From the NCBI GenBank assembly GCA_012841865.1, contig DUTX01000144.1, positions 1 through 47,868 of the forward strand: a DNA stretch of 47,868 nt, in the 5' to 3' direction. The notes beneath the pieces were generated by a model. It searched no databases. It was not told where the DNA came from and saw only the letters and a list, made by a program, of their open reading frames with translations. This stretch comes from Acholeplasmataceae bacterium. Lineage in GTDB: Bacteria; Bacillota_I; Bacilli_A; ML615J-28; CAG-698. Shown piece by piece: positions 7,521 to 16,088 of this stretch. The position numbers were made by a program, and so were the translations under genes. Numbering within the stretch: position 1 is the first letter of the stretch; the number at the start of each line of letters is the position of its first letter.

Positions 7521-8860
7521 TGGTTTCTACAAGAGAAATTCCCAATAGCAGAGAGGCAGAAAATTATGTTCTCGGTTCGGTTTTGATTGAAAATCGTTAT
7601 GCGGAAGAACTTGTTACGAGACTCGATTATACGGATTTCTATTATCCGGAAAATGCCAATATTATGAGCGCGATTATCGAACTCGATAAAGCCAAAAAAC
7701 AAATTGATGTCGCATCGGTTATCAATCTCCTTCAAGGAAAAAACCTTCTTGAAGCTTCCGGTGGCCACCAATATCTCTTTGAACTGATGGATGCCATTCC
7801 CTCAGTTGTCAACTTAGAAGCATATATTGAAATTATTAAAGAAAAATCGATTGAACGGGAACTTCTCAAAAAAATTCAAGAAATATCCAATAAAATACTT
7901 GATCATAAGCTCCCTTTTGGCGAAATGATAGGCTATGCTGAACGGGAAATTGTTGAAGTATTAAATAAAAGAAAAACGGTAGATTTAATTAGAATCGATA
8001 CCATTACCGACAGAGTTCTTTCGATTGTTGAAACGAACAAAAGCAAAGTTTCGGAAGGCTTAACGGGACTTGATACCGGCTTTTCCGAGTTAAACAAAAT
8101 TACTTTCGGCTTTCAGCCCGGAGAGTTGATTATCCTTGCTGCACGCCCCGGAATCGGAAAATCCGCTTTTGCTTTAAATGTTGCGACTAATTCTTGTGAT
8201 GCGATAAATGCTCATGTCGCCTTTTTCTCATTGGAAATGGGAATGGACCAGATTATGATGCGACTTTACAGTTCTTTTTCCGGTCTCACCTTAAATAAAA
8301 TCAGAAGCGGAAAATTAACTGACAATGAAATGGCACTTTTATATGCAGCAAAGCATAAACTTGATAAATTTAATATTTATTTGGATGAAGCCGGTGCCAC
8401 TGATGTTGAAGAACTGGTGACGGTTTGTAGGAAATTAAAACGTGACGGTAAACTTGATTTTGTTATCGTTGACTACCTGCAACTCTTAACCACCACAAAA
8501 AGATTTACCAACCGTGTTGATGAAGTATCTAAGATTTCTCGCCAACTCAAACTAATGGCAAGAGAATTGGAAGTTCCGGTTTTGGCTTTGTCGCAGCTGT
8601 CGCGTGATATTGAAAAACGCGAAGATAAAAGACCGGTACTCTCTGACCTTAGAGAATCGGGAAGTATCGAACAGGACGCTGATATCGTTATGTTCTTACA
8701 TCGCGAACAGCCAAAGGAAGGCGAAGATACAACACGGAAAACAAGGAGTGCAAAAACAGAATTAATCGTTGCCAAGAATAGGCAGGGTATGACCGGCAGT
8801 GTTAAATTGGTCTTTGACGGCTCGCACTCGATGTTTATTGAATCCACAAAAGAGGAGTGA
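7517..8860 (+). CDS. dnaB: Replicative DNA helicase DnaB
   Basis: 447 residues. The N-terminal domain starts REIPNSREAENYVLGSVL. The RecA-type ATPase domain has Walker A ARPGIGKSAF (about 209-218), Walker B VIVDYLQLL (about 316-324) and the C-terminal RESGSIEQDADIVMFLHR segment. The hexameric helicase unwinds DNA at replication forks. The gene (called dnaC in B. subtilis) follows rplI as in other Bacilli and overlaps it by four bases; TGGAGAAG precedes the start. A second ATG directly follows the first. Confidence 0.97.
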   Translation: MMVSTREIPNSREAENYVLGSVLIENRYAEELVTRLDYTDFYYPENANIMSAIIELDKAKKQIDVASVINLLQGKNLLEASGGHQYLFELMDAIPSVVNLEAYIEIIKEKSIERELLKKIQEISNKILDHKLPFGEMIGYAEREIVEVLNKRKTVDLIRIDTITDRVLSIVETNKSKVSEGLTGLDTGFSELNKITFGFQPGELIILAARPGIGKSAFALNVATNSCDAINAHVAFFSLEMGMDQIMMRLYSSFSGLTLNKIRSGKLTDNEMALLYAAKHKLDKFNIYLDEAGATDVEELVTVCRKLKRDGKLDFVIVDYLQLLTTTKRFTNRVDEVSKISRQLKLMARELEVPVLALSQLSRDIEKREDKRPVLSDLRESGSIEQDADIVMFLHREQPKEGEDTTRKTRSAKTELIVAKNRQGMTGSVKLVFDGSHSMFIESTKEE

Positions 8861-8865
8861 AAAAT

Positions 8866-9933
8866 TTGATTGAAAGATTAGAGATGATTGGAAAGCAGTA
8901 TCAAGTCATCAATGAGGAATTGCAGAAACCGGAAGTACTTTCCGATGTGAAAAAGATGACTGAATTGATGAAGAAACTACGTTCACTTGAAGAAACTGTT
9001 TTCAAATATCAAGAATATAAAAAAACCCAACAAGCAATCGCAGATTTGAAAGAGTTGGTTAATGATGATGATCCGGAAATCTGTGAGCTTGCAAAGATAG
9101 ATTTAGATAATGAAATTGAAAAGCTTGAAAGGATAGAAGCAGAGTTAAAAATTCTTTTGATACCAAAAGACCCGAATGACGAGAAGAACGTCATTGTTGA
9201 AATCAGAGGCGCAGCCGGTGGTGACGAAGCTAATATTTTTGCCGGTGATTTGTTCAGAATGTATTCTCGGTTTGCGGAAGACAAAGGCTGGAAACTTGAA
9301 GTTCTCGATGCTTACGAATCCGAACTTGGCGGTTTCTCCCAAATTCAATTTATTTTAACCGGTAAAGACGTTTATTCGCACATGAAATATGAATCCGGTC
9401 CGCATCGTGTTCAAAGAGTACCAGAAACCGAGTCAGGTGGCAGAATTCATACTTCCACTGCTACGGTTTTGGTTATGCCCGAAGCTGAAGATCTTGATGT
9501 GGAACTTGATATGAATGACGTCAGAATTGATACTTTTTGCGCTTCTGGTCACGGAGGGCAGAGTGTAAATACTACTAAATCTGCCGTTCGCGTCACTCAT
9601 CTTCCAACCGGTATTGTAGCCAGCTGTCAAGACGGAAAATCGCAACATGAAAACAAGGCCAATGCCTTGAAAGTCTTGAAGGCTCGGATTTATGAAAAAA
9701 TGCTTGAAGAAAAGCAAGAAAAAGAAGGAAAAGAAAGATTAGCAAAAATTGGACACGGTGATAGAAGTGAAAAAATCAGAACCTATAACTATCCTCAAAA
9801 CCGCGTAACCGATCATCGCATCGGTTTTACCATCCAACAGCTTGACCGCGTGATGGAAGGAAAACTTGGTTCGATCATCGAGGCATTAATTCTAGAAGAC
9901 CAAAAAAGACAACTTTTAGAAAATGAGGAATAA
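8866..9933 (+). CDS. prfA: Peptide chain release factor 1
   Basis: 355 residues. The GGQ motif in SGHGGQSVNTTKSAVRVTHLP catalyses peptide release, and RVPETESGGRIHTS holds the P-x-T anticodon-like tripeptide typical of RF1 (UAA and UAG). The TTG at 8866 is preferred: GAGGAG lies 8 nt upstream and the resulting I-E-R-L-E-M start aligns with RF1. The in-frame GTG at 8857 would sit on the ribosome binding site. The gene begins the prfA-prmC block. Confidence 0.95.
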   Translation: MIERLEMIGKQYQVINEELQKPEVLSDVKKMTELMKKLRSLEETVFKYQEYKKTQQAIADLKELVNDDDPEICELAKIDLDNEIEKLERIEAELKILLIPKDPNDEKNVIVEIRGAAGGDEANIFAGDLFRMYSRFAEDKGWKLEVLDAYESELGGFSQIQFILTGKDVYSHMKYESGPHRVQRVPETESGGRIHTSTATVLVMPEAEDLDVELDMNDVRIDTFCASGHGGQSVNTTKSAVRVTHLPTGIVASCQDGKSQHENKANALKVLKARIYEKMLEEKQEKEGKERLAKIGHGDRSEKIRTYNYPQNRVTDHRIGFTIQQLDRVMEGKLGSIIEALILEDQKRQLLENEE

Positions 9934-9942
9934 ATTAAAACT

Positions 9943-10971
9943 ATGGATGAATTGCTTTATATGGAGATTAATATTCGGAAGTTCGGAGAAAATCTCCAAG
10001 AAATTTCCAAGGTTTCCAGAAAAGATTTAATCCCGGTAATCAAAAGTTCGGCTTACGGAATGGGTGATATTGAAATCGCCCGCAAGATTGAAGAATTGGG
10101 AATCAATTTGGTTGCTGTTGTTGATTTGGCTGAAGCGCTTAGATTAGCCCAAGAGGGGTTTAATTTTGAAATTCTAATCCTTAACGGTATTAGGGAATCT
10201 GAATATAAATATTTGGATCGATATTCAAAACTTGTGGTATCGGTTAATACGCTTGAAGAGGCAAAAAGGCTTGTTAACTATAGTTTTTATAGAACGATAA
10301 AAGTTCATATGCAAATCGATACCGGAATGAATCGACTAGGTTTTACCGATTTTTGGGATTATTATGAAGCTTTAAGACAGATTGTCTTCACGAAAGGTTT
10401 TATTTTGGAGGGAATTTATACCCACTTTACCGATCCTGAAAACTTAAAAACTCAACTTGAAAGATTCGAACCTTATTTAAAGCAATATCCATATCGTATT
10501 ATCCATACTTCCGCAAGTTCTACATATCCTCTTTCCGATTTCGGAACTCATCTTCGCATCGGCGCGGATTTATATGCGCAACAGGTCGGAAATTTGAAAC
10601 AAATTATTAAAATTGCCTGCAAACCTCTGGTCATCAACAAAATTAAAAAAGGGGAATCAGTGGGTTATGACCGCGCCTTTAAAGCGGAAAGAGACGAGTT
10701 GATCGCCGTGCTCCCGATTGGTTATAGTAACGGTTATCGCCGCAGTTTGAGCGGCTTTCCGGTGCTCGCGAATAATAAACAGTACCCTACCGTCGGCAAA
10801 GTTTGCATGAACCATCTTTTTGTTCGTGTTGACAGAGAGGTGAATCTGGATACGGAGTTTGTTATCACCTCGGAAGAATTGCCTGTCGGGATGATTGCGA
10901 AATATTTAAGAACAGTTCCTCACGAAATACTTTGTATGTTTAAAATTAACAATATTAGATACTTAAAGTGA
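9943..10971 (+). CDS. alr: Alanine racemase
   Basis: 342 residues of the fold-type III PLP family. The PLP lysine is K34 in VIKSSAYGMG (usually V-K-A-N-A-Y-G-H-G). IDTGMNRLGF is intact, and the second catalytic base is Y242 in VGYDRAF. PIGYSNGYRR and GKVCMNH follow the expected order. It interconverts L- and D-alanine for peptidoglycan. Its place between prfA and prmC is not the usual one. The ribosome binding site (AGGA) is 13 nt from ATG 9943. ATG 9961 is a possible alternative but lacks a better site. Confidence 0.9.
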   Translation: MDELLYMEINIRKFGENLQEISKVSRKDLIPVIKSSAYGMGDIEIARKIEELGINLVAVVDLAEALRLAQEGFNFEILILNGIRESEYKYLDRYSKLVVSVNTLEEAKRLVNYSFYRTIKVHMQIDTGMNRLGFTDFWDYYEALRQIVFTKGFILEGIYTHFTDPENLKTQLERFEPYLKQYPYRIIHTSASSTYPLSDFGTHLRIGADLYAQQVGNLKQIIKIACKPLVINKIKKGESVGYDRAFKAERDELIAVLPIGYSNGYRRSLSGFPVLANNKQYPTVGKVCMNHLFVRVDREVNLDTEFVITSEELPVGMIAKYLRTVPHEILCMFKINNIRYLK

Positions 10972-10975
10972 TAGC

Positions 10976-11818
10976 ATGACTTATGAACAATTCTATAAGG
11001 AACAAAGTCTCCTTGCTCGTAAACTAAATAAAGAAGAAAGGGCAGTAAAATTGCTTTTGCTTGCGAACAGCGGTTTTACTCCTTCCGAACTTTACTTAAA
11101 TTATCAAAAATCAATTCCGGATCAGGTTTACCAAAAAACCTTATCCGCTCTTGATCTTTATTTCTACCAAAACAAACCGGTACAATACCTAATCGGCCAT
11201 ACATATTTTTTCGGTCTAAAACTTAAAGTCCGGTCCGGAGTTTTAATTCCACGTCCGGAAACAGAGCAGGTTGTTGTAAAAGTATTAGAAAACATCGCGG
11301 GGGTTTTTAATCCCAAGATTCTGGATTTAGGAACCGGCAGCGGAGCGATTGCTCTTGCGCTAAAAAAAATCCGCAGCGATGCGGAAATAACTGCAACTGA
11401 TATTAGCGAAAAGGCGCTTGCGCTTGCGAGTGAAAATGCGGAAAGTTTGCATTTAAAGATTAATTTATTAAAAAGCAATCTATTTGAAAATCTTAAAGAA
11501 CGCTTTGATGTTTTGGTATCCAATCCACCTTATATCGACATTAACGAAGAAATTGATCCTTTGGTCAGAGAAAATGAACCGCCGGAAGCTTTGTTTGCAG
11601 AAAAATCAGGCCTCCGCTTTTATGAAGATATTTTAAAAGAAGCATCACAAGTGCTTCATAAATCTAATCTGATTGTCTTCGAAACCCCGGAAAATAAAGA
11701 TGAAGAGTTAATTAAAATCGTTAAAACTTATTATCCTGAAAGTAATTATGAAATCGTCAAGGACCTGAATAATCTTTCGCGGATTCTTATTGTCAGGAAT
11801 AATTGGAGGATATTATGA
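10976..11818 (+). CDS. prmC: Release factor N5-glutamine methyltransferase
   Basis: 280 residues. An N-terminal helical domain is followed by a Rossmann methyltransferase with IPRPETE, ILDLGTGSGAIAL (SAM binding) and SNPPYI, the N-P-P-Y motif that holds the glutamine substrate. PrmC methylates the GGQ glutamine of release factors such as the PrfA encoded just upstream. The start lies 4 nt after alr, and the end overlaps the next gene by ATGA. Confidence 0.94.
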   Translation: MTYEQFYKEQSLLARKLNKEERAVKLLLLANSGFTPSELYLNYQKSIPDQVYQKTLSALDLYFYQNKPVQYLIGHTYFFGLKLKVRSGVLIPRPETEQVVVKVLENIAGVFNPKILDLGTGSGAIALALKKIRSDAEITATDISEKALALASENAESLHLKINLLKSNLFENLKERFDVLVSNPPYIDINEEIDPLVRENEPPEALFAEKSGLRFYEDILKEASQVLHKSNLIVFETPENKDEELIKIVKTYYPESNYEIVKDLNNLSRILIVRNNWRIL

Positions 11819-12756
11819 AATTTATGCTTGCTGTTTTGTCACTCTTAACAATTGCTGGTTTTAAAGACGAATTTATTACTGATTTTGACCAAAAGGTCAA
11901 TGAAGCTTATAGTGAATATGCAGTGACTGAATATTATAATCAGAATTACGGAATCAAATTAGTGAAAGGTTTACTTGATGGGGAAGTCAGATATGGATTT
12001 TGCTTTTACAGTGAAAATTCTAAGGATTATTATGTCCGTGTTTCTTATCAAAACAAAATTTATCAGCTTCCGACAGACGGCAGAGGCGATGTGCAAGCCG
12101 TTGCTTTGAATTTAAAAGAAGGGGATATGTTTTCGATAGTCGTTTATAATTCCCGTTCTAAATCGCAGGAACCTTTTAGTGAATTTAAAAATATTCAGAT
12201 AATGAAAAAAACAGAGTTTGAAACCTTAGAGGATACCTTTATTGGTCTCAACAAAGGTACAAATCTTACCAATCTGAAATCAGAAATTAAATTTGATCCC
12301 GATCTTTGGTTATATCTTTCTGTTTTAGGAATTGTATTGCTTTGCGCTTTGGTTATCTTTATCTACTATAAACGGCGTCAAGGTTTATTTAATCAAGAAA
12401 TCCGTTCTCAAAATGTTTTCAACTTCCGAGAGTTTATATCTTCCAATTTCGAAGTCCCCGGAACATCTTCTCAAAGTTACGAAGAGACTGATTTCGAGGT
12501 TATTGAAGAAGATGACGAAGAAGAAACAAGCAGTAGCTTTTTTGATGAACATTATTCTTGGGCTCGCGAGGAAGAAGAAAGAACCGATTTTGATGTCAAT
12601 AGCTATCTTCAAGACAAAGGTTTTATCACTGATTATAGCATTTTAAGCGAAGAGGAAAAGAATTTAATTATGCTTGAATTAATGCTTTTAAGAGATAAAA
12701 AGCAGATAACCAGAGACGAGTATCTGGAGGAAACTGCGAAATTATGGAAAAAATAA
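11815..12756 (+). CDS. Membrane protein of unknown function with SHOCT-like C-terminus
   Basis: 313 residues, not assigned to a known gene. It has a hydrophobic N-terminus that may be a signal peptide, an extracellular domain of about 145 residues, one clear transmembrane helix (about 163-185) followed by YYKRRQ, and a long Asp/Glu/Ser-rich cytoplasmic tail. The last 35 residues (SEEEKNLIMLELMLLRDKKQ then ITRDEYLEE) resemble a SHOCT motif, a short C-terminal oligomerisation helix pair. The gene overlaps prmC by four bases and tsaC by 13, so it is cotranscribed with them. It follows prmC where B. subtilis has ywkF, but I see no convincing homology. Confidence 0.75.
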   Translation: MKFMLAVLSLLTIAGFKDEFITDFDQKVNEAYSEYAVTEYYNQNYGIKLVKGLLDGEVRYGFCFYSENSKDYYVRVSYQNKIYQLPTDGRGDVQAVALNLKEGDMFSIVVYNSRSKSQEPFSEFKNIQIMKKTEFETLEDTFIGLNKGTNLTNLKSEIKFDPDLWLYLSVLGIVLLCALVIFIYYKRRQGLFNQEIRSQNVFNFREFISSNFEVPGTSSQSYEETDFEVIEEDDEEETSSSFFDEHYSWAREEEERTDFDVNSYLQDKGFITDYSILSEEEKNLIMLELMLLRDKKQITRDEYLEETAKLWKK

Positions 12757-13298
12757 GTCTTTCCGAATTTTTGAAATTAGAAAAGCAAGATTTAAAAGGT
12801 CGGATCTTTTGTTTTCCAACGGATACAGTTTATGGTCTTGCGTGTTTATATGCTGACGAAGAAGCAATCAAAAGGATTTACGAATTAAAAAATCGTACTT
12901 ACGATAAACCGCTCGCACATCTTTGTAGTAATATTAATCAAATAGCCACACTAGGTGTTGAAATTACCGGGCTTGCGGAAGAGTTGATGAAAAAATACTG
13001 GCCCGGCCCATTAACTTTAATTCTAAACAGCCCAGAAGGCAAAATCAGTTTTCGGATGCCAGATTCCAAGATTGCTTTAAAAATCATTGACCGTTTTTCA
13101 GTATTACCGACAACCTCAGTCAATGAAAGCAATAAACCGGAATTGAATTCGCTCGCTGAAATTGAAGCTGCCTATGGAAACGAAATTGATTATTTGATAA
13201 TTGATCCCGCAACTTTTTCAAAACTTCCTTCGACTGTTGCTGATATATCTGGGGGAAGCATTAAAATTTTGCGTCAGGGAGCTATCTATTTAGAATAA
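12744..13298 (+). CDS. tsaC: L-threonylcarbamoyladenylate synthase (TsaC/YrdC family)
   Basis: 184 residues: a single YrdC domain without the C-terminal Sua5 extension. FPTDTVYGL near the N-terminus and the basic KNRTYDKPL (K-x-R...K-P) bind ATP and threonine. WPGPLTLIL, FRMPDS and PSTVADISGG are all in place. It makes the threonylcarbamoyl-AMP used for t6A37 of tRNAs reading ANN codons. It overlaps the preceding gene by 13 nt. The spoIIR hairpin starts 9 nt after its stop. Confidence 0.93.
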   Translation: MEKISLSEFLKLEKQDLKGRIFCFPTDTVYGLACLYADEEAIKRIYELKNRTYDKPLAHLCSNINQIATLGVEITGLAEELMKKYWPGPLTLILNSPEGKISFRMPDSKIALKIIDRFSVLPTTSVNESNKPELNSLAEIEAAYGNEIDYLIIDPATFSKLPSTVADISGGSIKILRQGAIYLE

Positions 13299-13321
13299 AA
13301 TGGAAAAAACCGCCAATAATA
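13293..13321 (+). promoter_or_regulatory. Possible sigma-F-type promoter of spoIIR
   Basis: GAATA (13293-13297), a 14-nt spacer and GCCAATAATA (13312-13321). This approaches the sigma-F pattern (GYATA, GGNNANAHTR) and closely resembles the spoIIQ candidate at 21426. The -10 lies in the left arm and loop of the hairpin at 13307-13334. The call is by pattern only. Confidence 0.4.
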
Positions 13322-13338
13322 AAATTGGTGGTTTTTTT
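13307..13338 (+). terminator. Terminator overlapping the spoIIR ribosome binding site
   Basis: An 11-bp stem AAACCGCCAAT/ATTGGTGGTTT (one wobble pair), loop AATAAA, then seven T directly before the spoIIR ATG. It should stop transcripts coming from tsaC. Its right arm contains GGTGG, the only candidate ribosome binding site of spoIIR. Confidence 0.8.
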
Positions 13339-13824
13339 ATGAAGAGGAAGGCTTTTATTATCATCCTTATCATTATTTTAATAATCTTCTTTTTTCCCCA
13401 AGAAAGCAAAGAATTTCGAATCAGGGTCGTTGCAGCAAGCGATTCGGTTGCGGATCAAAGCGAAAAACACGCTGTTGTTCGGGTAATAAAAGAAGAATTA
13501 AAGAAATATAATCAAGATGATATCATAAATGAAATAAATAAAAATATAGATTTATTGGAAGCTAAGATTGCGAAAGTTCTTCGGGAACGCAAATTTCAAA
13601 TCAGCATTACCAAACAAAACTACCCGACGAAAGAATGGGAGGGTAAAGTTATTTCCGGAGGAAGATATAAAACATTATTGGTTGTAATTGAAAAAGGCGA
13701 GGGTAAAAACTGGTGGAGCATATTGTATCCTGCTTATCATAATATTTCTTTTGAAGATGGTGGGGCCGATATTGAGTTTGAATTTTATTTTTTTGAAAAG
13801 CTTCGAAAAATCTTTTCCAAATAG
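13339..13824 (+). CDS. spoIIR: Stage II sporulation protein R
   Basis: 161 residues. An N-terminal hydrophobic segment is followed by FRIRVVAASDS (R-I-L-A-N-S-D-S in B. subtilis), a YPTKEWEGKVISGGRYKTLLV block and GEGKNWWSILYP, the family hallmark G-E-G-x-N-W-W. In B. subtilis the forespore secretes SpoIIR to trigger SpoIIGA processing of pro-sigma-E. The start is taken as ATG 13339, right after the T run. An in-frame ATG at 13300 would translate the terminator and has no ribosome binding site. The gene lies next to tsaC, as in B. subtilis. Confidence 0.92.
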   Translation: MKRKAFIIILIIILIIFFFPQESKEFRIRVVAASDSVADQSEKHAVVRVIKEELKKYNQDDIINEINKNIDLLEAKIAKVLRERKFQISITKQNYPTKEWEGKVISGGRYKTLLVVIEKGEGKNWWSILYPAYHNISFEDGGADIEFEFYFFEKLRKIFSK

Positions 13825-13835
13825 AGAGGAGAAAC

Positions 13836-14258
13836 ATGGAAATTATTTCGGTAGATCAGGATAACAAAGAAAAAGTTGTAAATTTCCTACGGGAGATATC
13901 ACTGGTTCATGAAATAAACGAAGAAGTGATAATGAATGGGGAATTTGTCTATGATGAAGAAATTATCGGTTTATTGTCTTTCGAAGAGTTCAATAAGCTT
14001 GGTTTAATTCGTTATTTTATTTTTAGAAAAGTTGTCGGTGAAGAAATTATCTTAGAGTTATTTAAGAAAATCATTACGAAAGCGAAAGCGCGGGGAATTA
14101 AAGCATTAATTACTTTGGTTGTAAAAAAGGATGCGATTGATATCTTTAAAAGCCTAGGTTTTTATGAAATAGATCAAGATGATGTTTTTATAGAAGAAAC
14201 CGCAATCAAAAGTACTAAGTTTAAAGATGCCTATGTTTTAAAGTATGATCTTCAATAG
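13836..14258 (+). CDS. GNAT-family N-acetyltransferase
   Basis: 140 residues with a GNAT-like layout: EEIIGLLSFEEF, a central beta strand GLIRYFIFRK, helix EIILELFKKIITKAKARGIKALI and IFKSLGFYEID, the usual C-terminal F-x-x-x-G-F. The Q/R-x-x-G-x-G/A acetyl-CoA loop is poorly conserved (here K-V-V-G-E-E). The position in the spoIIR-upp block is that of B. subtilis ywlB, also a GNAT gene, but orthology is only suggested. The substrate is unknown. A good GAGAGGAG precedes the start. Confidence 0.75.
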   Translation: MEIISVDQDNKEKVVNFLREISLVHEINEEVIMNGEFVYDEEIIGLLSFEEFNKLGLIRYFIFRKVVGEEIILELFKKIITKAKARGIKALITLVVKKDAIDIFKSLGFYEIDQDDVFIEETAIKSTKFKDAYVLKYDLQ

Positions 14259-14291
14259 GAAAAAAGAGTAAACGCTCTTTTTTATTTTTTT
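14259..14291 (+). terminator. Terminator after the GNAT gene
   Basis: Stem AAAAAGAG/CTCTTTTT with loop TAAACG, then a long T-rich run. It starts directly after the stop codon. Confidence 0.8.
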
Positions 14292-14292
14292 C

Positions 14293-14321
14293 TGGAAAAA
14301 CAGCCTTCTGTATGTTATAAT
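14293..14321 (+). promoter_or_regulatory. upp promoter
   Basis: TGGAAA (14293-14298), a 17-nt spacer ending in TGT, and TATAAT (14316-14321): a strong extended -10 promoter. Confidence 0.75.
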
Positions 14322-14324
14322 ACT

Positions 14325-14354
14325 GTTTAAAAGAAGATACATCTTCTTTTAAAC
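14325..14354 (+). repeat. 30-bp perfect inverted repeat in the upp leader
   Basis: The arms GTTTAAAAGAAGAT (14325-14338) and ATCTTCTTTTAAAC (14341-14354) are exact reverse complements around an AC centre. The expected transcription start (about 14328) falls in the left arm, so the mRNA would begin in a hairpin. It could stabilise the 5' end or be a repressor operator. No T run follows, so it is not a simple terminator. Confidence 0.8.
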
Positions 14355-14375
14355 CATAAGCAAAGGGTTGAAGTT

Positions 14376-15005
14376 ATGAGCGGTAAATTAGTAGTTTTTA
14401 ATCATCCTCTGATTCATCACAAAATGTCATTAATTCGTGATGAAAAAACTGGCACTAAAGATTTTCGCCAAACCGTCTCGGAAATTGGGATGTTGATGGC
14501 ATATGAAGTTACAAGAGACCTGCCGACAAAAAAGGTGGAAGTAAAAACACCAGTAGGGATTGCGGAATCCTATATTTTAAAAAAAGGAGTTGTTGTCGTT
14601 CCGATTTTACGGGCCGGCTTAGGAATGGTTGACGGAATTACCACTTTAATTCCCACAGCTAAAGTCGGTCATCTCGGGGTTTACCGAGATGAGGTGACGT
14701 TAGAACCTCATGAGTATTATGCGAAATTCCCGAGTATTATTACTGATGCGATTGTATTAGTTGTCGACCCGATGTTAGCTACAGGCGGTAGCGTCAAACA
14801 TGCAATTGATGTTTTGAAAGCAAAAGGAGCGAAGAACATCAGTTATGTCGGTCTTGTCGGTGCTCCCGAAGGTGTAAAGAAAATTCAAGATAGTCATCCC
14901 GATGTAAATATTTATCTTGCTGCACTGGATGAAAGATTAAACGAGAAGGGATATATTGTTCCTGGTCTCGGAGATTGCGGCGATCGTTTATTTGGAACTA
15001 AATAA
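14376..15005 (+). CDS. upp: Uracil phosphoribosyltransferase
   Basis: 209 residues, the usual length. [23 protein letters not shown] near the N-terminus, [12 protein letters not shown], the PRPP-binding loop [11 protein letters not shown] (about 129-139) and the C-terminal [16 protein letters not shown] are all intact. It converts uracil and PRPP to UMP in pyrimidine salvage. It has its own strong promoter, a palindromic leader and a terminator. AAAGGG precedes the ATG. Confidence 0.97.
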   Translation: MSGKLVVFNHPLIHHKMSLIRDEKTGTKDFRQTVSEIGMLMAYEVTRDLPTKKVEVKTPVGIAESYILKKGVVVVPILRAGLGMVDGITTLIPTAKVGHLGVYRDEVTLEPHEYYAKFPSIITDAIVLVVDPMLATGGSVKHAIDVLKAKGAKNISYVGLVGAPEGVKKIQDSHPDVNIYLAALDERLNEKGYIVPGLGDCGDRLFGTK

Positions 15006-15020
15006 AATGATGGAAAATCG

Positions 15021-15051
15021 AAGTTTATGCAATAATTGTATAAACTTTTTT
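15021..15051 (+). terminator. upp terminator
   Basis: A long stem, AAGTTTATGCAA paired with TTGTATAAACTT, with a three-base loop, running into a T run. Confidence 0.85.
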
Positions 15052-15083
15052 ATTTTGTTGAAGAATAAAAGGGGTGAATTGAA

Positions 15084-16088
15084 TTGAAATATGTCTCGCT
15101 AATTGGTGCCGACAGAAAATTCCTCCATAAAATAAAACCCTTTTTAATTTCAAAAAAAAGAAAAATTCGCTATATGATGATAAACACCGTCAATTATGAG
15201 CGGCTGCGGAATTCCGAAGCCGTTTTTCTTGACAGCAGACTAACCTTTAAACTAAAAGAAGAATTAGTAATATTTTGCTTAGAAAATTCAATAGAACTTT
15301 TCTTCATTCCTTCGGTTACTGAGATTGGAATCAAGAAAAGGGACTTTAATATCAATGACCTATTAATCAGAAAGTTAAGCAAGTTTCGCTTAAGTTTATT
15401 TCAAAGAATAATAAAAAGAATATTTGATCTAACTTTTTCAATTCTCTTTATTATTATTTTTTCGCCCTTGATGATTTTTATTTATTTTTTGATAAAGATT
15501 ATCGACGGAAGCCCGGCGGTTTATATGCAAAAGCGTTTAACATATCGGGGCAAAGAATTTGTATTATACAAATTTAGAACGATGGTGCTTAATGCGGAAA
15601 GTGAATCGGGAGCGGTGCTTTCAGTTGAAAATGATGATAGAATTACGAAAACAGGCAAAATTTTAAGAAAAACCCGTTTGGACGAAATCCTGCAGATCTT
15701 TAATGTCCTCAGCGGAGATATGTCGGTAGTTGGTCCGCGTCCGGAAAGAAAATTTTTCGTTGAAAAATTTCAAAAAGAAAATCCTTTTTATAAATATCGA
15801 TTCCAAGTAAAAGCGGGCATTACCGGTCTTGCTCAAATCAATTGTTATTATCGTTCCGCATATGAAGATAAACTCTATTTTGACTTGCTCTATATTGCCA
15901 ATTACAGCTTATGGAATGATTTTAAATTGATCTTAAAAACATTATTTATCTTCTTCAAAAAGAACTCTGCTCGAGGAATAAATAACGAAGATTTGGAAAC
16001 ATTTTTAGAAAGAAGAGGAAAAAGAATGGTTGAAGTTGAGACGGGAATTTTTGAATTGAGGGATATAGATGAAAAAAGTACTTATTAA
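15084..16088 (+). CDS. Bacterial sugar transferase (polyprenyl-phosphate sugar-1-phosphate transferase)
   Basis: 334 residues. A short N-terminal region is followed by one strongly hydrophobic segment (about 117-140) and a C-terminal catalytic domain with LYKFRTM, TRLDEILQIFNVLSGDMSVVGPRPE and GITGLAQ, all hallmarks of the WbaP/PglC-type superfamily. Such enzymes load a sugar-1-phosphate onto undecaprenyl phosphate and begin surface polysaccharide synthesis. The start is TTG 15084, with AAAAGGGGTG upstream. It is the first gene of a five-gene operon and overlaps the next gene by 20 nt. Confidence 0.92.
   Translation: MKYVSLIGADRKFLHKIKPFLISKKRKIRYMMINTVNYERLRNSEAVFLDSRLTFKLKEELVIFCLENSIELFFIPSVTEIGIKKRDFNINDLLIRKLSKFRLSLFQRIIKRIFDLTFSILFIIIFSPLMIFIYFLIKIIDGSPAVYMQKRLTYRGKEFVLYKFRTMVLNAESESGAVLSVENDDRITKTGKILRKTRLDEILQIFNVLSGDMSVVGPRPERKFFVEKFQKENPFYKYRFQVKAGITGLAQINCYYRSAYEDKLYFDLLYIANYSLWNDFKLILKTLFIFFKKNSARGINNEDLETFLERRGKRMVEVETGIFELRDIDEKSTY

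Noticed and set aside
8857-8865. GTG 8857 as the prfA start
   Set aside because: It overlaps the GAGGAG ribosome binding site; TTG 8866 has correct spacing and matches the RF1 N-terminus.
13300-13338. Longer spoIIR start at ATG 13300
   Set aside because: It would translate the terminator stem and T run, has no ribosome binding site, and adds residues without family similarity.
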